From NCBI GenBank assembly GCA_027943245.1, contig JANDJZ010000159.1, positions 16,916 to 80,915 of the forward strand: a DNA stretch of 64,000 nt. The letters run 5' to 3'. A program made the position numbers and the translations under genes. Shown piece by piece: positions 32,568 to 43,925 of this stretch. Source of the stretch: Acanthamoeba sp. SK_2022b (Eukaryota; Discosea; Longamoebia; Acanthamoebidae). The notes under the pieces were generated by a model, which worked only from the letters and a program-made list of their open reading frames with translations, did not search any database and had not been told where the DNA came from. The stretch's first letter is position 1. Every line of letters starts with the position of its first letter.

Positions 32568-33698
32568 ATGGCCACAGAGTTACAGGCCCTGCTGGGCCAG
32601 CTGGACACCGGCACGGACTCTTGCATCTTCAACACAATCCTGGAGGGACATGGGGAGAAAAAGAATTACGTCTGCTACTTTCTCGGATTTGCATCGCAAT
32701 TAAAGCATCGCGCGAGCGAGGTGCGGGAGCTGCTCGCAGACTACCAGGCCAAGATCAAGGCCAAGGATGCGTTGCTTCATTCCCAGCTCGTTACGTATTC
32801 GGTAGCGCAATGGATCTTCCACAATAACAAGATCGAATTCGCGGGCCTGGACAGTGCTGCAGACACCCAGGCCCTCATCACGAACCAGCGACTTACGAGA
32901 GGCACCGTTGGCGATAAAGAAGTCCTACAAACGCTCGACCTACTCATGCAAACTTACTCTCCCCACTCTGATCTGCGAAAGAAGGCCTTCTCCGCTGTCG
33001 ATCTAGAGAGGTGGCACAGCCTGCTCTTCAAATCTGTACTCGAGTCGCATGGCACCTTCAGAACAACAGGTGTGAAGACCAATAGCTCGGACAACATCGA
33101 GCACATCTACCCGCACCACGGCACCGTGGTGAGTGCTACTCTCAGTCTGGGCCAAATTGTCTCCCGCCTGGTCACCGAGCTCAGTACCGACCATTACGAC
33201 GAGGGCGAGAAGCTGCTCTATACCTTCGCCCTCGCCGCCTTTGCGCAGTACCACTTCGTCGACATCCACCCCTTTGTCGATGGCAACGGGCGCGTGTGCC
33301 GCTTCCTCAGCAAATTCATCCTCGATACGTGCTGCCCGCTGCCTTTTCCCATGTTCATCGATCGTGATTCCTACCTAGCAACGCTGGTCTCGGGGAGAAA
33401 GGAGAGAAACCCCACCGACGCACCTCTGGCTCTGGCGAGGCTCCTGCTGGATAGCGCAGCGACTTTCTATCGCGATACCATCAAGACCTACTCCAACCAA
33501 ACCTTCGACTGGTTGCTGATAGCCAGCGACGAAATCGGCTTCCGAGAAGTCTGCAAGGTGGAGCTCATCAACGACGCCAACACCGACACGCTGGTCAGAA
33601 CCTTCAACGACTTACAAGTTGGTCACAGCGTGGACCACTGCATCGGCGAGAAAGTGTACAGAATTAATAAAAGATACTGCGACATAGACGACCTGTAA
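32568..33698 (+). CDS. Fic/Fido-domain protein, intronless (376 aa)
   Basis: The motif HPFVDGNGRVCR fits the Fic active site HxFx(D/E)GNGRxxR, used for AMPylation or related nucleotide transfer onto target hydroxyls. Upstream, WIFHNNKIEFAGLDS sits where class II Fic proteins carry the autoinhibitory helix with its (S/T)xxxE(G/N) motif; the Glu is present but the Ser/Thr is Asn and the residue after Glu is Phe. The C-terminal part (EIGFREVCKVELINDANTD) is unassigned. The whole coding region is one exon, whereas nearly every other gene here is split. An alternative in-frame ATG is not needed, since the frame upstream of 32568 looks non-coding. Substrate and location cannot be told from the sequence. 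Confidence 0.85.
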   Translation: MATELQALLGQLDTGTDSCIFNTILEGHGEKKNYVCYFLGFASQLKHRASEVRELLADYQAKIKAKDALLHSQLVTYSVAQWIFHNNKIEFAGLDSAADTQALITNQRLTRGTVGDKEVLQTLDLLMQTYSPHSDLRKKAFSAVDLERWHSLLFKSVLESHGTFRTTGVKTNSSDNIEHIYPHHGTVVSATLSLGQIVSRLVTELSTDHYDEGEKLLYTFALAAFAQYHFVDIHPFVDGNGRVCRFLSKFILDTCCPLPFPMFIDRDSYLATLVSGRKERNPTDAPLALARLLLDSAATFYRDTIKTYSNQTFDWLLIASDEIGFREVCKVELINDANTDTLVRTFNDLQVGHSVDHCIGEKVYRINKRYCDIDDL

Positions 33699-34284
33699 GC
33701 AGCAAGGTACACCTCGTTCCTTGTTCAGACCTTGAAACATTACAATAACTGCCGTCCCCACCAGACCCCACATGACAAACCATGGAGCACTCCACAGCAA
33801 AGACAGCCAAGCCAGAGAATGAGCCAATCTTGTTGTGGCGCTAGAACGAGCTGCGCGTTGGTCTTGGACTGGACACATGCCACAACCTGGCACTATGCTC
33901 ATGTACATTTCACAAGGACTGTTCAATGGCGCACCCTCTCAATCTGCCATGCTGACCAGCTGCCCTGACCCCTGGGCCTGATGAACAAAGCATAAAGAGC
34001 CCATTGAGACTGAACTGCAGACAATGTGTCAAACAGCAGTGTGAAATGATGTCTAGAGAAGGCTCTACCATACCTTCATGTTCTACAGATATCCATCTCA
34101 TGGAGAAAAAGGGTGAAAAGTTGAGATGAGATTTAGAGTGAATGGAATGGGTCAGCCAGGAATAGCACAAACAGATTGGGAGATTTGGAACAGGTGCTCC
34201 AATGGAACCAAGAGGTCTCCCTCACTGGTGAACACACTGGAACAAAGGATGAAAAGTTGGAAGAGTCACCACACACGACCGATA
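33699..34284. other. Non-coding stretch between Fic and F-box genes
   Basis: No gene recognised. It is less GC-rich than the flanks and has short internal echoes (for example GGTGAAAAGTTGAGA near 34115 and GATGAAAAGTTGGAA near 34250). It could be a decayed mobile element or simply the 3' flanks of two convergent genes. Confidence 0.4.
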
Positions 34285-36729
34285 TCAAGCCTGCAGGCAA
34301 AGGTGATCAGGACACGCAGTTGGCCGATTTCGCGCTGCTCCTTCTTCGTCTCTCTGGCTCCTTCTTCCCGCTCGGGGCACGAGCTCGAATCGGTTCTTGG
34401 TGTTCGAGAACACCATCGGTACAACTGACGACACACCCACCACCACGTTGGTGAGCAGCCTGCTCCGTGTGTGCGTATGCATGCGCCTCATCCAAGCGAA
34501 AACGCACTCTTGAATGTGAACTCCATATTGGCGTAGAGATAGTACAGCCTCTGTTGATCGACGTCGCCAATAATTGCGGGCACCGGTTAGTGTGCTATAC
34601 TCACCCCCCCCCCCTCTCTTTTCACGAGCGCAGTGTGCAGTCAGGCGGTCCGCACGGGTGAGCGATACCTGAAGAAGCCAGCGAGGGTGCGGCGGGTTGC
34701 CGGGGCTCCTGAGGCAGCGCCCTCCGGATTTGAAGCACTCGAGGGAGTAGAACCGCAGGTGCTTCTCCAGCACGCCCGCGTGGACCGCCCCGAAGGCCGC
34801 CTTGTGGCCGCCGCCCGACCGCGGCGGCTCCTTCTCTTCGATACCGACCTCGACCGCTTCCCTCAGCATCTGGATACTTTCTTCATCCGTGACCGCCTGC
34901 CCCCACACACGCACAAAGGCACAGACACGTCGTGGTGAGCTTAAGGAGTGAGGGAGCGGAAAGAGGCGGAGTGGCGTGCGCACCGAAGACCGCCTGATGA
35001 CGTCATATAGGCTGGTGGACTGAATCCACTCGCGCATGCACTGCCAGTGGGGCTTCACCGGCACGGCGTCGCTACGGTTCGGTCCAGAGTTGACGACCAT
35101 TAGGATAATCATGGCAACCAAAGTCAGGTTGCGCGCCCGTCGGACCGACATCTTCTCAAGCATCTGGTGGGTGCTGAACATGGTGATGCCTGTGCGCATG
35201 AAGATAAACGAGCCGACCACCAGCAAGGCCTCGTCCTCCTCAGAGTCACTCTCCTCGGCGCTAGCCGCTGCATCGACAGCGGAGCGGGTGTGTGATGCCC
35301 GATGCAGATGATGGCGCACACTGTACCTCAGGTGAGACCAGATCAACCTCGTCTCGCTGAACAGTCGAATGCGTGCACGACATAACCGGTTAGCGCGATC
35401 AGGTCGAGAATAGGATCGGGCTTTGGCGCACAGGCGAGGGGTGGGCGAGGCGGTGGTGGTCGCACAGCGGAAAGTGCAGCGTTCGGATCATTTCGACTGT
35501 GCCATTGCAAGCCCGCTCCAGCCTCTCCCGGTTGTGCTCAATGTTCTCCCTCGTCCGTGTCGGCTTGAATGATGAGGCACGCCAATGACGACAGAGAGTG
35601 AGACAAGCGTGCGCGCGCGGCTACGATTGCTCGGCTGATGTACATCGATCTCCATCTCGCCTTTGAAGACGGGCGAGGAGAGTAAAGGCATGAACTTGGC
35701 GTGGAGCTCGGCCTTGAGTCGGTTGTGAAGCCACAACGTGGGGAGCAGGATGGGCACCGACGTAGACCTGTTCAACAGCATGGCCCTAGTGCTCGACTGG
35801 CTCTCGGCTGCGCGGTAAAGGGAGCAAAGGAGAACGAAAGCCGAAGGGGCAAAGTCTGAGACGATGGCTAAATCAAGGCGAGGCTGTGGAAAGGAGGAAG
35901 CGAAACACCTAACATGCGGGAGAGGTCGCTGATGAGGGGGAATATGAGGAGGTCGTAGACAAAGTGCGCCGGCAGCCTGACCAACGCATGAGCGAAGTCA
36001 TGCACGGATGCGCCAACATCCCAATCTGTGATCAGCTCGCGGCTCATCAGCACCTGCACACGCAAACATACGCCACGCAGTTACGCAAACGCGCAGACAA
36101 ACGCAGAGCACGGTTGAGGTGAACTGTCTGAAACGCGTGGGTTTTCTGGAAAGGGGACAGCCGCAAGGTGGTACCTCGGCAAGCGCCATTGCCATTTGAT
36201 CAGACACGCAGAGCGGCCGCAGACAGGCCACCAGTGCTCGCTTGTGCCGCGCGAAGAACCGCAGCCACGCCACCACGCTTACATCGGTGGTTGGGGTAAG
36301 GGCAGCGGCGCGGGCCAGGTGTGGGGGGATGCCGTCCAGGACCAGAGAACACCAGCGCACGGCCCGCTCGTGAGGCGAGCGTCGCAGCACCACTTCCCAG
36401 AGCTGCTTGTCTGTGCGGGTGTGTCCACATCGGTGAGCCGTCGACACCCCCCACAAAGAGGGGGCGCAGGCGCAGCAAAGACGGGAGGAGGGACCGCGAG
36501 AAAGACGCAAAGCACGGTGGGAGGTCTGGCCCACCCGTAGCAGGTCGCGAGGGTCCTGGAGATGGCTCAGCACAGTCAACGCCACCTCATCGGGAAGCCC
36601 TGCACCGAACAGCATTGTTTTGCTGTACCCCTCTCTTCTTCTTTCTCTTTCTCCGTCTTGTTGGTTGCCATTTGGAATTGCGGTTTTCAGTTCACCCACA
36701 AAACCGAACCTCTGATTAAGAGTTGCCAT
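34285..36729 (-). CDS. F-box protein with long unassigned C-terminal region
   Basis: The N-terminal exon has AGLPDEVALTVLSHLQDPRD followed by LLRVGQTSHRALR, a clear F-box (LPxEVxxxILSxL...LLRxxxxSxxxR), which would recruit SKP1-cullin ubiquitin ligase. Next come QLWEVVLRRSPHERAVRW and WLRFFARHKRALVACLRPL. Downstream exons include ASVHDFAHALVRLPAHFVYD, a basic/acidic region with EESDSEEDEALLVV, a hydrophobic stretch ARNLTLVAMIILMVV, and a last exon ending with PDHLCLQA. I cannot assign the later exons to a known substrate-binding domain, and they could belong to a second gene. Start candidates are 36729 (MATLNQRF) and 36615 (MLFGAGLPDE). The frame continues upstream to 36810 into the inverted-repeat element. 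Confidence 0.6.
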
Positions 36730-36781
36730 GCGAGGCTCCAATGGAATGGAACTTGAGTTTTGCTCATCCTGTACTGCCACA

Positions 36782-37546
36782 AACAGAGTGTTCAGAAAAA
36801 AGTAACTCACTTTTTAATGACCCAAGGTGAACACATGTGTGTATTCTGTACATCCACCAATGTCACTTTTTCACCATCTCACCTTTTTCATCATAAAACA
36901 ACAAGGTGAGCATTGACCTGATGCACATCAGTTCAACCACCACAGCCCAAAAAAGATGTACTTGACCCAAAGGCATTTCATGTGCATTTCAAGATGTCAC
37001 TTTTTCATCATCATAGATCTTCACCCACAAGAGAAGTGTGAACCAATGCACATTGGTTCTGCCACCCCAGCCCAGAGATGAACATATTTTAGGTGAAATA
37101 CCAGGTGTTCAGATGAAATTTCGCTATATATAAATATACAGATCTTTACCAAATTGAGCTGTAACATGTCCAGAACAGGCATGTCGACACAAAATCAGAC
37201 CCGACTGTGCATCAGCACCAACCCTTTAAAGATGTTTGTGAAAAACCAGTTCTTCTTGTTATGTGTTTTTTACTCAACACCAAGACTTTCCACTGTTTTC
37301 AATTTGCACCAAGGTACTGAAAAACTGTTTTTGCAGGGCTAGAAGAGATCAAGTTGCAACAATATAAACACAATCCATATTGACCAATGCATTTTGTCAA
37401 GTGCAAAACATCCAATTTTCAAAACTGTTTACCTCAGTGTACAGAATTTGAAGCTTTTTGTTGAGGCCTCAGTGTTGTTATTCCATTGTGTCTGAAAAGA
37501 GTACATTGTCAAAAGAGTCATTGTTACTTTTTTCTAACACTCTGTT
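36782..37546. mobile_element. Non-autonomous TIR element (MITE-like), 765 bp
   Basis: The left end AACAGAGTGTT(C)AGAAAAAAGTAAC (36782-36806) is the inverted complement of the right end at 37523-37546, differing by one extra base. The interior is AT-rich, unlike its neighbours, and has no transposase-like frame. It contains two diverged copies of a ~100-nt module (36861-36963 and 36995-37085), each beginning TGTCACTTTTTCA and later carrying CCACC..AGCCCA. No target-site duplication is obvious at the flanks (CCAC on the left, CCCACC on the right). Inverted ends plus a non-coding body fit a DNA-transposon derivative. I cannot name the superfamily. Confidence 0.7.
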
Positions 37547-37725
37547 CCCACCAACTCAGGCATGGCCTCAGCCAGGCCTCAGAGTGCTTTAGTAGAGTTT
37601 GTTGTTTGGGGTGATGTTTATATTGGTAACCTTGAACAAAGTGGACAACCAGCGGGTAATACAGTATTTCAGCCATAAATTGGCATTTTACCTTGGCACT
37701 TTTTGTCGCTGAACACAACACCCTC

Positions 37726-39250
37726 ATGTCTGCCAAGGTACTGATCTGGCACCGCCCACACGGTTTGAGGCCATTTCGATAAAATCTCATCTTAAACCGA
37801 ATTAATTCGCAGCGATATGGAGTGATTGGTGGTGGTGGCTTCCTTGGGAAGTGGATCGTGGACGAACTTCTCAACCGTGGCGAGAAGCACGTGCGAGTGC
37901 TCGACATTCGTCCCTCCCTTACTCCCGACGACCGCGTCGAGTTCGTCCAGGGTTCGCTAGCCCTCGTCCCCCCTTCGCTTTCGTTTTTTTTTCCCCTCAC
38001 TCTCTCTCCTCGTTGTGGCCCCTTGCGTCTGCCTTGCTCATGCACGTCCTCCTTCCTTGCCCGGAGCAGTCGATGTGACCAAGATCGATACGTTGATGAA
38101 GGGACTGGAGGGTCTCACCACCGTCATCCACACGGCCTCCCCGCCGCACGGCAAGGGCTACCAGATGTACTACAACGGTACTCGTCGTTCGCTGTGCTGC
38201 CTGCCCCTACTCGTTTGCTCCTCCTCCTCCCCTCATGGGCCGTTTGCTGTCGTAATGACCGCACAAAAACGCAGTCAACGTCGAGGGCACCAGGAATGTG
38301 GTGGAGGCCTGCGTCGAGTTGGGCGTCCAGCAGCTCGTCTTTACCTCCTCGGCCTCGGTCGTGTTCGACGGTCGTCACATTAAAGGTGAGTAGTGTCTCG
38401 ACTCTACTGCACACATGGCGCATAGAAGGCATGGCGCAGGCAGAGAGTCAATCGTGTGCGGCTGACCGATCCACGACTGTGCGATGAGGCAGGCGGTGAC
38501 GAGAGCCTGCCCTACTGCAAGAACCACCTGGACGGCTACACGGAGACCAAGGAGAAGGCCGAGCGCATCGTGCTGGAGGCCAACGGCAGGAAGGGCCTGC
38601 TCACCGTCGCCCTCCGCCCTTCTGGCATCTTCGGCCCCGGCGACGCCCAGGGCTGGCCCGGCTTCATCGATGCCGCCCGGAACGGCAAGTCCAAGTTCCA
38701 ACTGGTACTCCCGCACACGCGTGCGCCTACGCCGTACGCAACGCCGCACAGCGCTGACAAGACGCGAAACACGTGACAGGGTGATGGCAGCAACCTGATG
38801 GACTGGACCTACGTGGAGAACGTGGCCTACGCGCACGTGCTGGCGGCGGACAAGCTGGTGGCGGGCAACGACAAGGTGGCCGGCCAGGCCTTCTTCATCA
38901 CCAACGATGAGCCGGCGCCCTTCTGGGACATGGCCAAGTACATCTGGAAGAACCTGGACTACCCGACGCCCACCGTGGTGGTGCCCTACTGGCTGGCCTA
39001 CTACCTCGCCCTCCTGCTCGACTGGATCGTGTGGCTCCTGTCGCCCCTCGTCTCGATCCACCTCACCTTCACCTTCTTCCGCGTCGTCTACGCCGGGGCC
39101 CACCGGTACTTCACGATCGAGAAGGCCAAGAAGGACCTGGGCTACAAGCCCAAGGTGTCGCTCCACGACGGCATGGCGAGGACGCTCAAGGCCTTCGAGC
39201 ACATGCGCAACCCCAAGGCCAGCGGCGACCAGAAGAAGAAGGCCAAGTGA
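37726..39250 (+). CDS. NSDHL: Sterol-4-alpha-carboxylate 3-dehydrogenase (NSDHL/ERG26)
   Basis: NSDHL oxidises and decarboxylates C4-carboxysterols in sterol biosynthesis at the ER. Exons: 37726-37737, 37813-37951, 38070-38177, 38275-38385, 38493-38704 and 38780-39250. The first exon is only 12 nt (MSAK) and joins in phase to [20 protein letters not shown], the NAD-binding GxxGxx[21 protein letters not shown] and [12 protein letters not shown] follow. The catalytic Tyr/Lys are in [11 protein letters not shown]; then [29 protein letters not shown] and [12 protein letters not shown], as in human NSDHL. A hydrophobic segment ([19 protein letters not shown]) matches the family's membrane-associated region. 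The C-terminus ends in Lys residues (KKKAK), possibly an ER retrieval signal. The TIR element ends 180 bp upstream. Confidence 0.94.
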
Positions 39251-39345
39251 TCGATCGCAGGGAACACTGGGTGTCCTCTGTTTGCCCCCATTTAATAAAC
39301 AGAGAGCAACCACACGAGTGGGCAGGGGAAGGGTTCGACTTGGCC

Positions 39346-40442
39346 CTAGGCGAGGGTGCTGGTCTTCTTGCCGAGGCCGTCCTCGATGATGAAGCGCTGG
39401 GGCTCCTCGCGAGCGATGGGCCAGCCCGTCCCGTAGAGATCGTTCTCGCGCGCGCGCACCTCGACCTCCTCCTGAGTCCACGCCAGCGCCGGCAGCCTCG
39501 ACACCGCGTCCGCCCACCATTCCTGTCGCTCTGCTCGCACATCACCGCACACACACCACGCATCACTACGACAGCCGTGCCTGCCGAGCGTCGGTGTGTT
39601 GGGGGGGGGGCAGTACCCCAAACGCTGCGCAGGTCTTCGGGCACCGGGCAGATGGCGCGCAGTCGCTCGGTGGTCTCGTTGAGGCCCAGGATGGCCTCGA
39701 GCTCGGCCTCTCTCGCCTTGAGCTCGGGATCGATCTTGTCCACGTCATCGGCCTCCTCGTCCTCGTCGCCCTTCTTGCCGCCGCCGGGCGGCTTGGCCTT
39801 GGCGCTCGAATTAGTCGCCGTTGTGGGCGGCAGCGCGCTGTCCATGTCCTCGAGCAGGGCCACCTCCTCTTCGGGCGACAGCTTGCGCTCACGCCACGAC
39901 TCTCCCATCTCGGCACGCCGTGCCGCGCGGGCCTTCTCCTTGTCGTCCCACCAGCGCAGGTAGGCCGCGATCCGCTCCGGCGTCGGCAGCGGGATGTCGA
40001 CGGCGAAGCAGTGGAGGCCCAGGCGTGGGTACTGCGTGGTCTCGCTCCAGTGGTGGTTGACCGGCAGGTCGCCGTGCGTGCTGTCCCCGATGATCGGATG
40101 CGACAGGAACCGACAGTGTCGTCGCACCTGATGGAATCGACCTGTCGTGCGCGGTCATCACCTCGCCATCGTGTCGCGCGATGCGTGTGTGTGCGTGCGT
40201 GTGTGTGTGCAGGTGTGTGTACCGGTGCGGATCTGGACGAGGAAGAGGGAGCTGGAGGTGTTAACCCGACGCGGCGGCTTTGCGGAGGGATCGATGGCCG
40301 AGGCCGCAGGCGGCGGCGCGGTATGTGGTGTGGGGTTCAGCGAACGCAGCACGCTGACCGACCGCTTCATGCGATTGTTGCGCGCCAGCGGCTTGTGGAT
40401 CTCTATGCAGTCCGCGCTCGGCGTGGTGCCTCGCACATGCGC

Positions 40443-40511
<69 letters not shown>

Positions 40512-41015
40512 TCGCGTTAATCGTGTGCGTGCGTGCACGAGCGGGGCGGTGTGTACCGAGGTAGGTCTTGTTGGCTGACGGGTGGGTCATGCACCGCTGC
40601 AGGAGGGCGGCCCACGGCGCAGAGAGCGCTGCCACCAAACAGCCGGACGCCGGCTTGTCCAGCCTGTGCACCAGATGAATCTTGCCCTGTCCCTCCTCCA
40701 CTACACAACACCATGTCAAATCTTTCAATAACCTCTGTAAATAATTTTATTTTGTTGATGTTTTGGGGAGGTACCGGGGGTGGCGCCCCAGTATGAGGTG
40801 GCGAGGAGGTGGTCGACGTGGTCCTGGAGGAGCTGGGCGGCGTAGATGCGTTCGCTGGGCGGGATGAACCACTCCCACTGATTCCGGTGGACGAACATGC
40901 CGCCGGGCTTGCACGCCACGATCCACTCCCCGAGGCCCGGCCCCACCCGCAGCACGCGCGCCACAGCCCACCCGCTCTTCGCCACCACTGCCGCCCCTTC
41001 CTTCGCCACTTCCAT
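39346..41015 (-). CDS. RluA-family (TruC-like) tRNA/rRNA pseudouridine synthase
   Basis: The catalytic motif is VHRLDKPASGCLVAALS, with the invariant Asp of the RluA class. It is preceded by EWIVACKPGGMFVHRNQWEW and followed by CMTHPSANKTYLG. After the next introns come GRFHQVRRHCRFLSHPIIGD and STHGDLPVNHHW, close to bacterial TruC, which modifies U65 of tRNAs. A C-terminal extension of roughly 150 residues is charged (KGDEDEEADDVDKIDPELKA) and ends KKTSTLA. The start is taken as MEVAKEGAAVV. An upstream hydrophobic frame (MRILLVALFSAQ) could be an alternative 5' exon giving a targeting peptide. One intron carries a GT repeat. Target RNA and compartment are not evident. Confidence 0.83.
40447..40510. 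repeat. (GT)n microsatellite in a pseudouridine synthase intron
   Basis: About 32 uninterrupted GT units lie between the exon encoding NKTYLG and the next exon downstream on the minus strand. Confidence 0.93.
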
Positions 41016-41238
41016 CCTTCGCGAACCTACCGGAAAAAAGATCTCCGGAGCTGTTCCACGAACCTGTGCCGAGAAGAGCGCAACAAGCAAGATACGCATG
41101 CCGCACCGTGCAGCGAAGAGGTGAGCAGCGACATGCATGCACGTGGAACACACAGAGCAGCCTGCATCCTCTCAGAGATGTCCGGCTGTTGCTGCACACG
41201 CTGTGCCTCGACCTTGCAGAGAGAGAGCGCGCGCGCAT

Positions 41239-42607
41239 TCATTTGCCGATGCAAAAGTCGCTAAAGATGACGTCTAGGATCTCGTCCAGGTCGACTCGAC
41301 CCGTGATGCGGCCGATCTCGGCGAGGCCGCGCCTCAGCTCCTCCGCCGCCATGTCAATTGACATCCGCGCTTCGCGCGATGCGCTGGCCTCCTCCGCCAT
41401 GTCCAGGTACCTGTTGGTATGTCGTCATCGCCGTTATTAGCGAACGGGCACGAGCACGGGCACGGGCACGGGGACTCACGTGCGGAGGTGCTGCAGGCAC
41501 TTTTGGAGGTGCTCCTTGTGTCGTGCTCGGGTGACGACGGCGCCCTCAGGCGCGGCACCGCTCTCGAAGCTGTTGTAAAGAGAGGGTTGACCTCGAGTGA
41601 GTCATCGCAGTTCTGAGACGCTTCCCCGCACGCCGCTCACCATCTACCATGACCGACCGCCTGTACGTACAATGATTTGACCTGCGACTCGAGGGCCTTG
41701 GTGAGCTCCTCCAGGCCCTCGTAGTTCTTGCAACTGATGGAGATCACACTTCGTGCCGTCCCATCAGCCAGACGCTTTTTCAACGAAAGACAAGAATGAT
41801 CAGATGTGCTTGTATGCTGTGTGTGCGCGCGCGGAGGTGACTGTTACCACTGAGGCGGGCGCAGATGCGAGAAGGTCTCTCTTGTTGAACACGATGAGCG
41901 TGTTGGCGTCGACGAGGGAGAGAATATCAGCTTCCAGCGACGGATACGTGGTGGCGTCGAACAGGCATATCTTGATGTCCGAGCTCGCGAACCTTCACCA
42001 CAAGCCCACCGAAATACAAACCGCGGTCAGCCCGAATGGGCGCGTGCGCAAGCGCGTTGTGTCTGTCCGTGCGGCGAGGCAAAGGGGCAGACCTCTCTTT
42101 GGCCAATGCGACGCCCTCTTTCTCGATCTCGTCTTCCGAGTGGCGAATGCCGGCGGTGTCGGCGATGGTGAGGGGGTAGCCGCCCAGATCCAACGACACC
42201 TGTGAGGGATAGACAGCGGTGCCACGTCAGCAGGTCGTTCATAGTCCTAGGACAACTGGGGAGGAGTGAACCTCGATCACGTCGCGCGTGGTGCCAGGAA
42301 TGGAGGACACGATCGCGGCTTTGCGTCGTGCCAGCAGATTCAGCAGGCTGCTCTTTCCCGCGTTAGGAGGACCTGGTCTCGCGATGTCGCACACGCGCTT
42401 AGGCCACCATCCCCAGGTGCCAAGAGCTCCGGTGAGGGTGGGTTGCGCTTACCCACGATGGCCAACGACGCCCCGCTGCGCATCCGTTCGCCTCGATGCG
42501 AATCGCGCAAATGAAGGGCGATCATGTCGTACAGGCCCTGGATTCGTGGTTGCACTGTGCACGCGTGGTAAGGGTGGGCGGATGCGTGAGCACGCGTTTC
42601 GATATCG

Positions 42608-42681
<74 letters not shown>

Positions 42682-43834
42682 AAAAATAATAGTAGCGGCA
42701 AAAGGGGTGGTCACCCGCAGCAGCAACTTCATGGTCGATGTGTTCGTCCTCTCCAAAGTCTTACGATGAGGTAGGCGTGTGAGTGTTTCAGTCATTGTGA
42801 AATTTCTCAGCGAGCTTACCGATGACCGCTTCAACGTGGGCGATGCATTTGATGAGCTCCTCCCTCCACTCGTTGCAAAGACGTCCCAAGGCGCCCTTAG
42901 ATAAATAAATAAAAACAACAATTAATCAACATAAATTGTCAATAAATCGGCTTGCGTACGCCCATCTGGCGCAAGGCCTGCCTCCTCTGCGCGTCGGTCT
43001 CGGCGTCGATGAGATCCGCAAGACCCTCGGCCTCGGTCAGATCCATCTTCCCGTTCTGGAACGCTCGCTTCGTGAACTCCTGCATACACGGGCGAATATG
43101 GAGCGCAAGCGCAGCTAGGTGAGAACCATGAGCGTCGCATGCCTTTTTGTTGACGCACCCCGGGCTCGGCCGAGCGCATGCCGGGCTGCTTGCCGAGGGC
43201 GTTGAGCACGGCCGTGATGGCGGCGTGGCTGCCGTGAATGTGCAGCTCGGCCATGTCCTCCCCCGTAAAGCTTCGCGGCCCTGCACGCGAAACTTCCCCA
43301 TCAGCCCACACGCCCATGCACACGCACACGCGCGACATGTACGGGCGCACCTGGAAACCAAAGCACGAGGCCCTCGTCGAGGAGATCGTCGTTGTGGTAG
43401 AGCTTGCGGAGGGAGGCGAGGCGAGGCGGCGGCAGCTCCTGCGTGTGGGTGAGCTCGCGTACGGCAGGGCCGGCGTGCTTGCCCGAGATGCGGACGACGG
43501 CCACGCCGGACTTGCCCACCGGGCTGGTGCCGAGCGCGAAGATGGACTCGCCCGACTGCCCACCATAGTGGAAGCCTCCGCTGTAGCGTCGCTGCCAAAT
43601 GGCTGAAGATGAAGATGGAGTAAAGTGTGTAATAGAGGGCAAAGGGAAATGAACGCAGGAGGCGCGGCGTTGCAGGTGCGCTGTGGCGAAAGCGCGGGCG
43701 GTTGTGAGAAGGGGCGGGCATCTTCGCATCGATATGAGATTTGGTGTTGCTGCCATCTTGCATGCCCTTGCTCCAGCCAGCACTCGGATTGAAGAGCAAG
43801 AGGGAGCCGCAACTCGGCCTCGCATCGTCCTCAT
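41239..43834 (-). CDS. GTPBP3: MnmE/GTPBP3 tRNA modification GTPase, mitochondrial
   Basis: MnmE with MnmG installs the C5 group on wobble uridine 34 of mitochondrial tRNAs. The N-terminus is Arg-rich ([20 protein letters not shown]), consistent with mitochondrial import. The folate-binding domain has [20 protein letters not shown], then [19 protein letters not shown] and REFTKRAF-like [20 protein letters not shown]. The G domain shows [47 protein letters not shown] (NKxD) and [13 protein letters not shown]. The C-terminal helical part ends [20 protein letters not shown], the C-x-G-K end of the family, with stop at 41239. The chosen ATG is the first true one in frame. About ten exons; one intron holds a CA repeat. 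Confidence 0.93.
42611..42677. repeat. (CA)n microsatellite in a MnmE intron
   Basis: About 33 uninterrupted CA units, within an intron between the helical-domain and G-domain exons. Confidence 0.94.
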
Positions 43835-43925
43835 GTCGCGTCGTTTGCTCAAATCAAATCACAAAAATATAATAAAATGATTTCCATGATTTATTTGGCT
43901 TGCAGACACGTGGGGTGGTAGTACA

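Noticed and set aside
33612..33926. 104-codon minus-strand frame overlapping the Fic gene end
   Set aside because: It overlaps a clear coding region, shows no domain, and is expected by chance at this GC content.
36730..36810. F-box protein starting inside the TIR element
   Set aside because: The first residues are encoded by the element's terminus, and two later Met codons precede the F-box; use of the upstream start is possible but unsupported.
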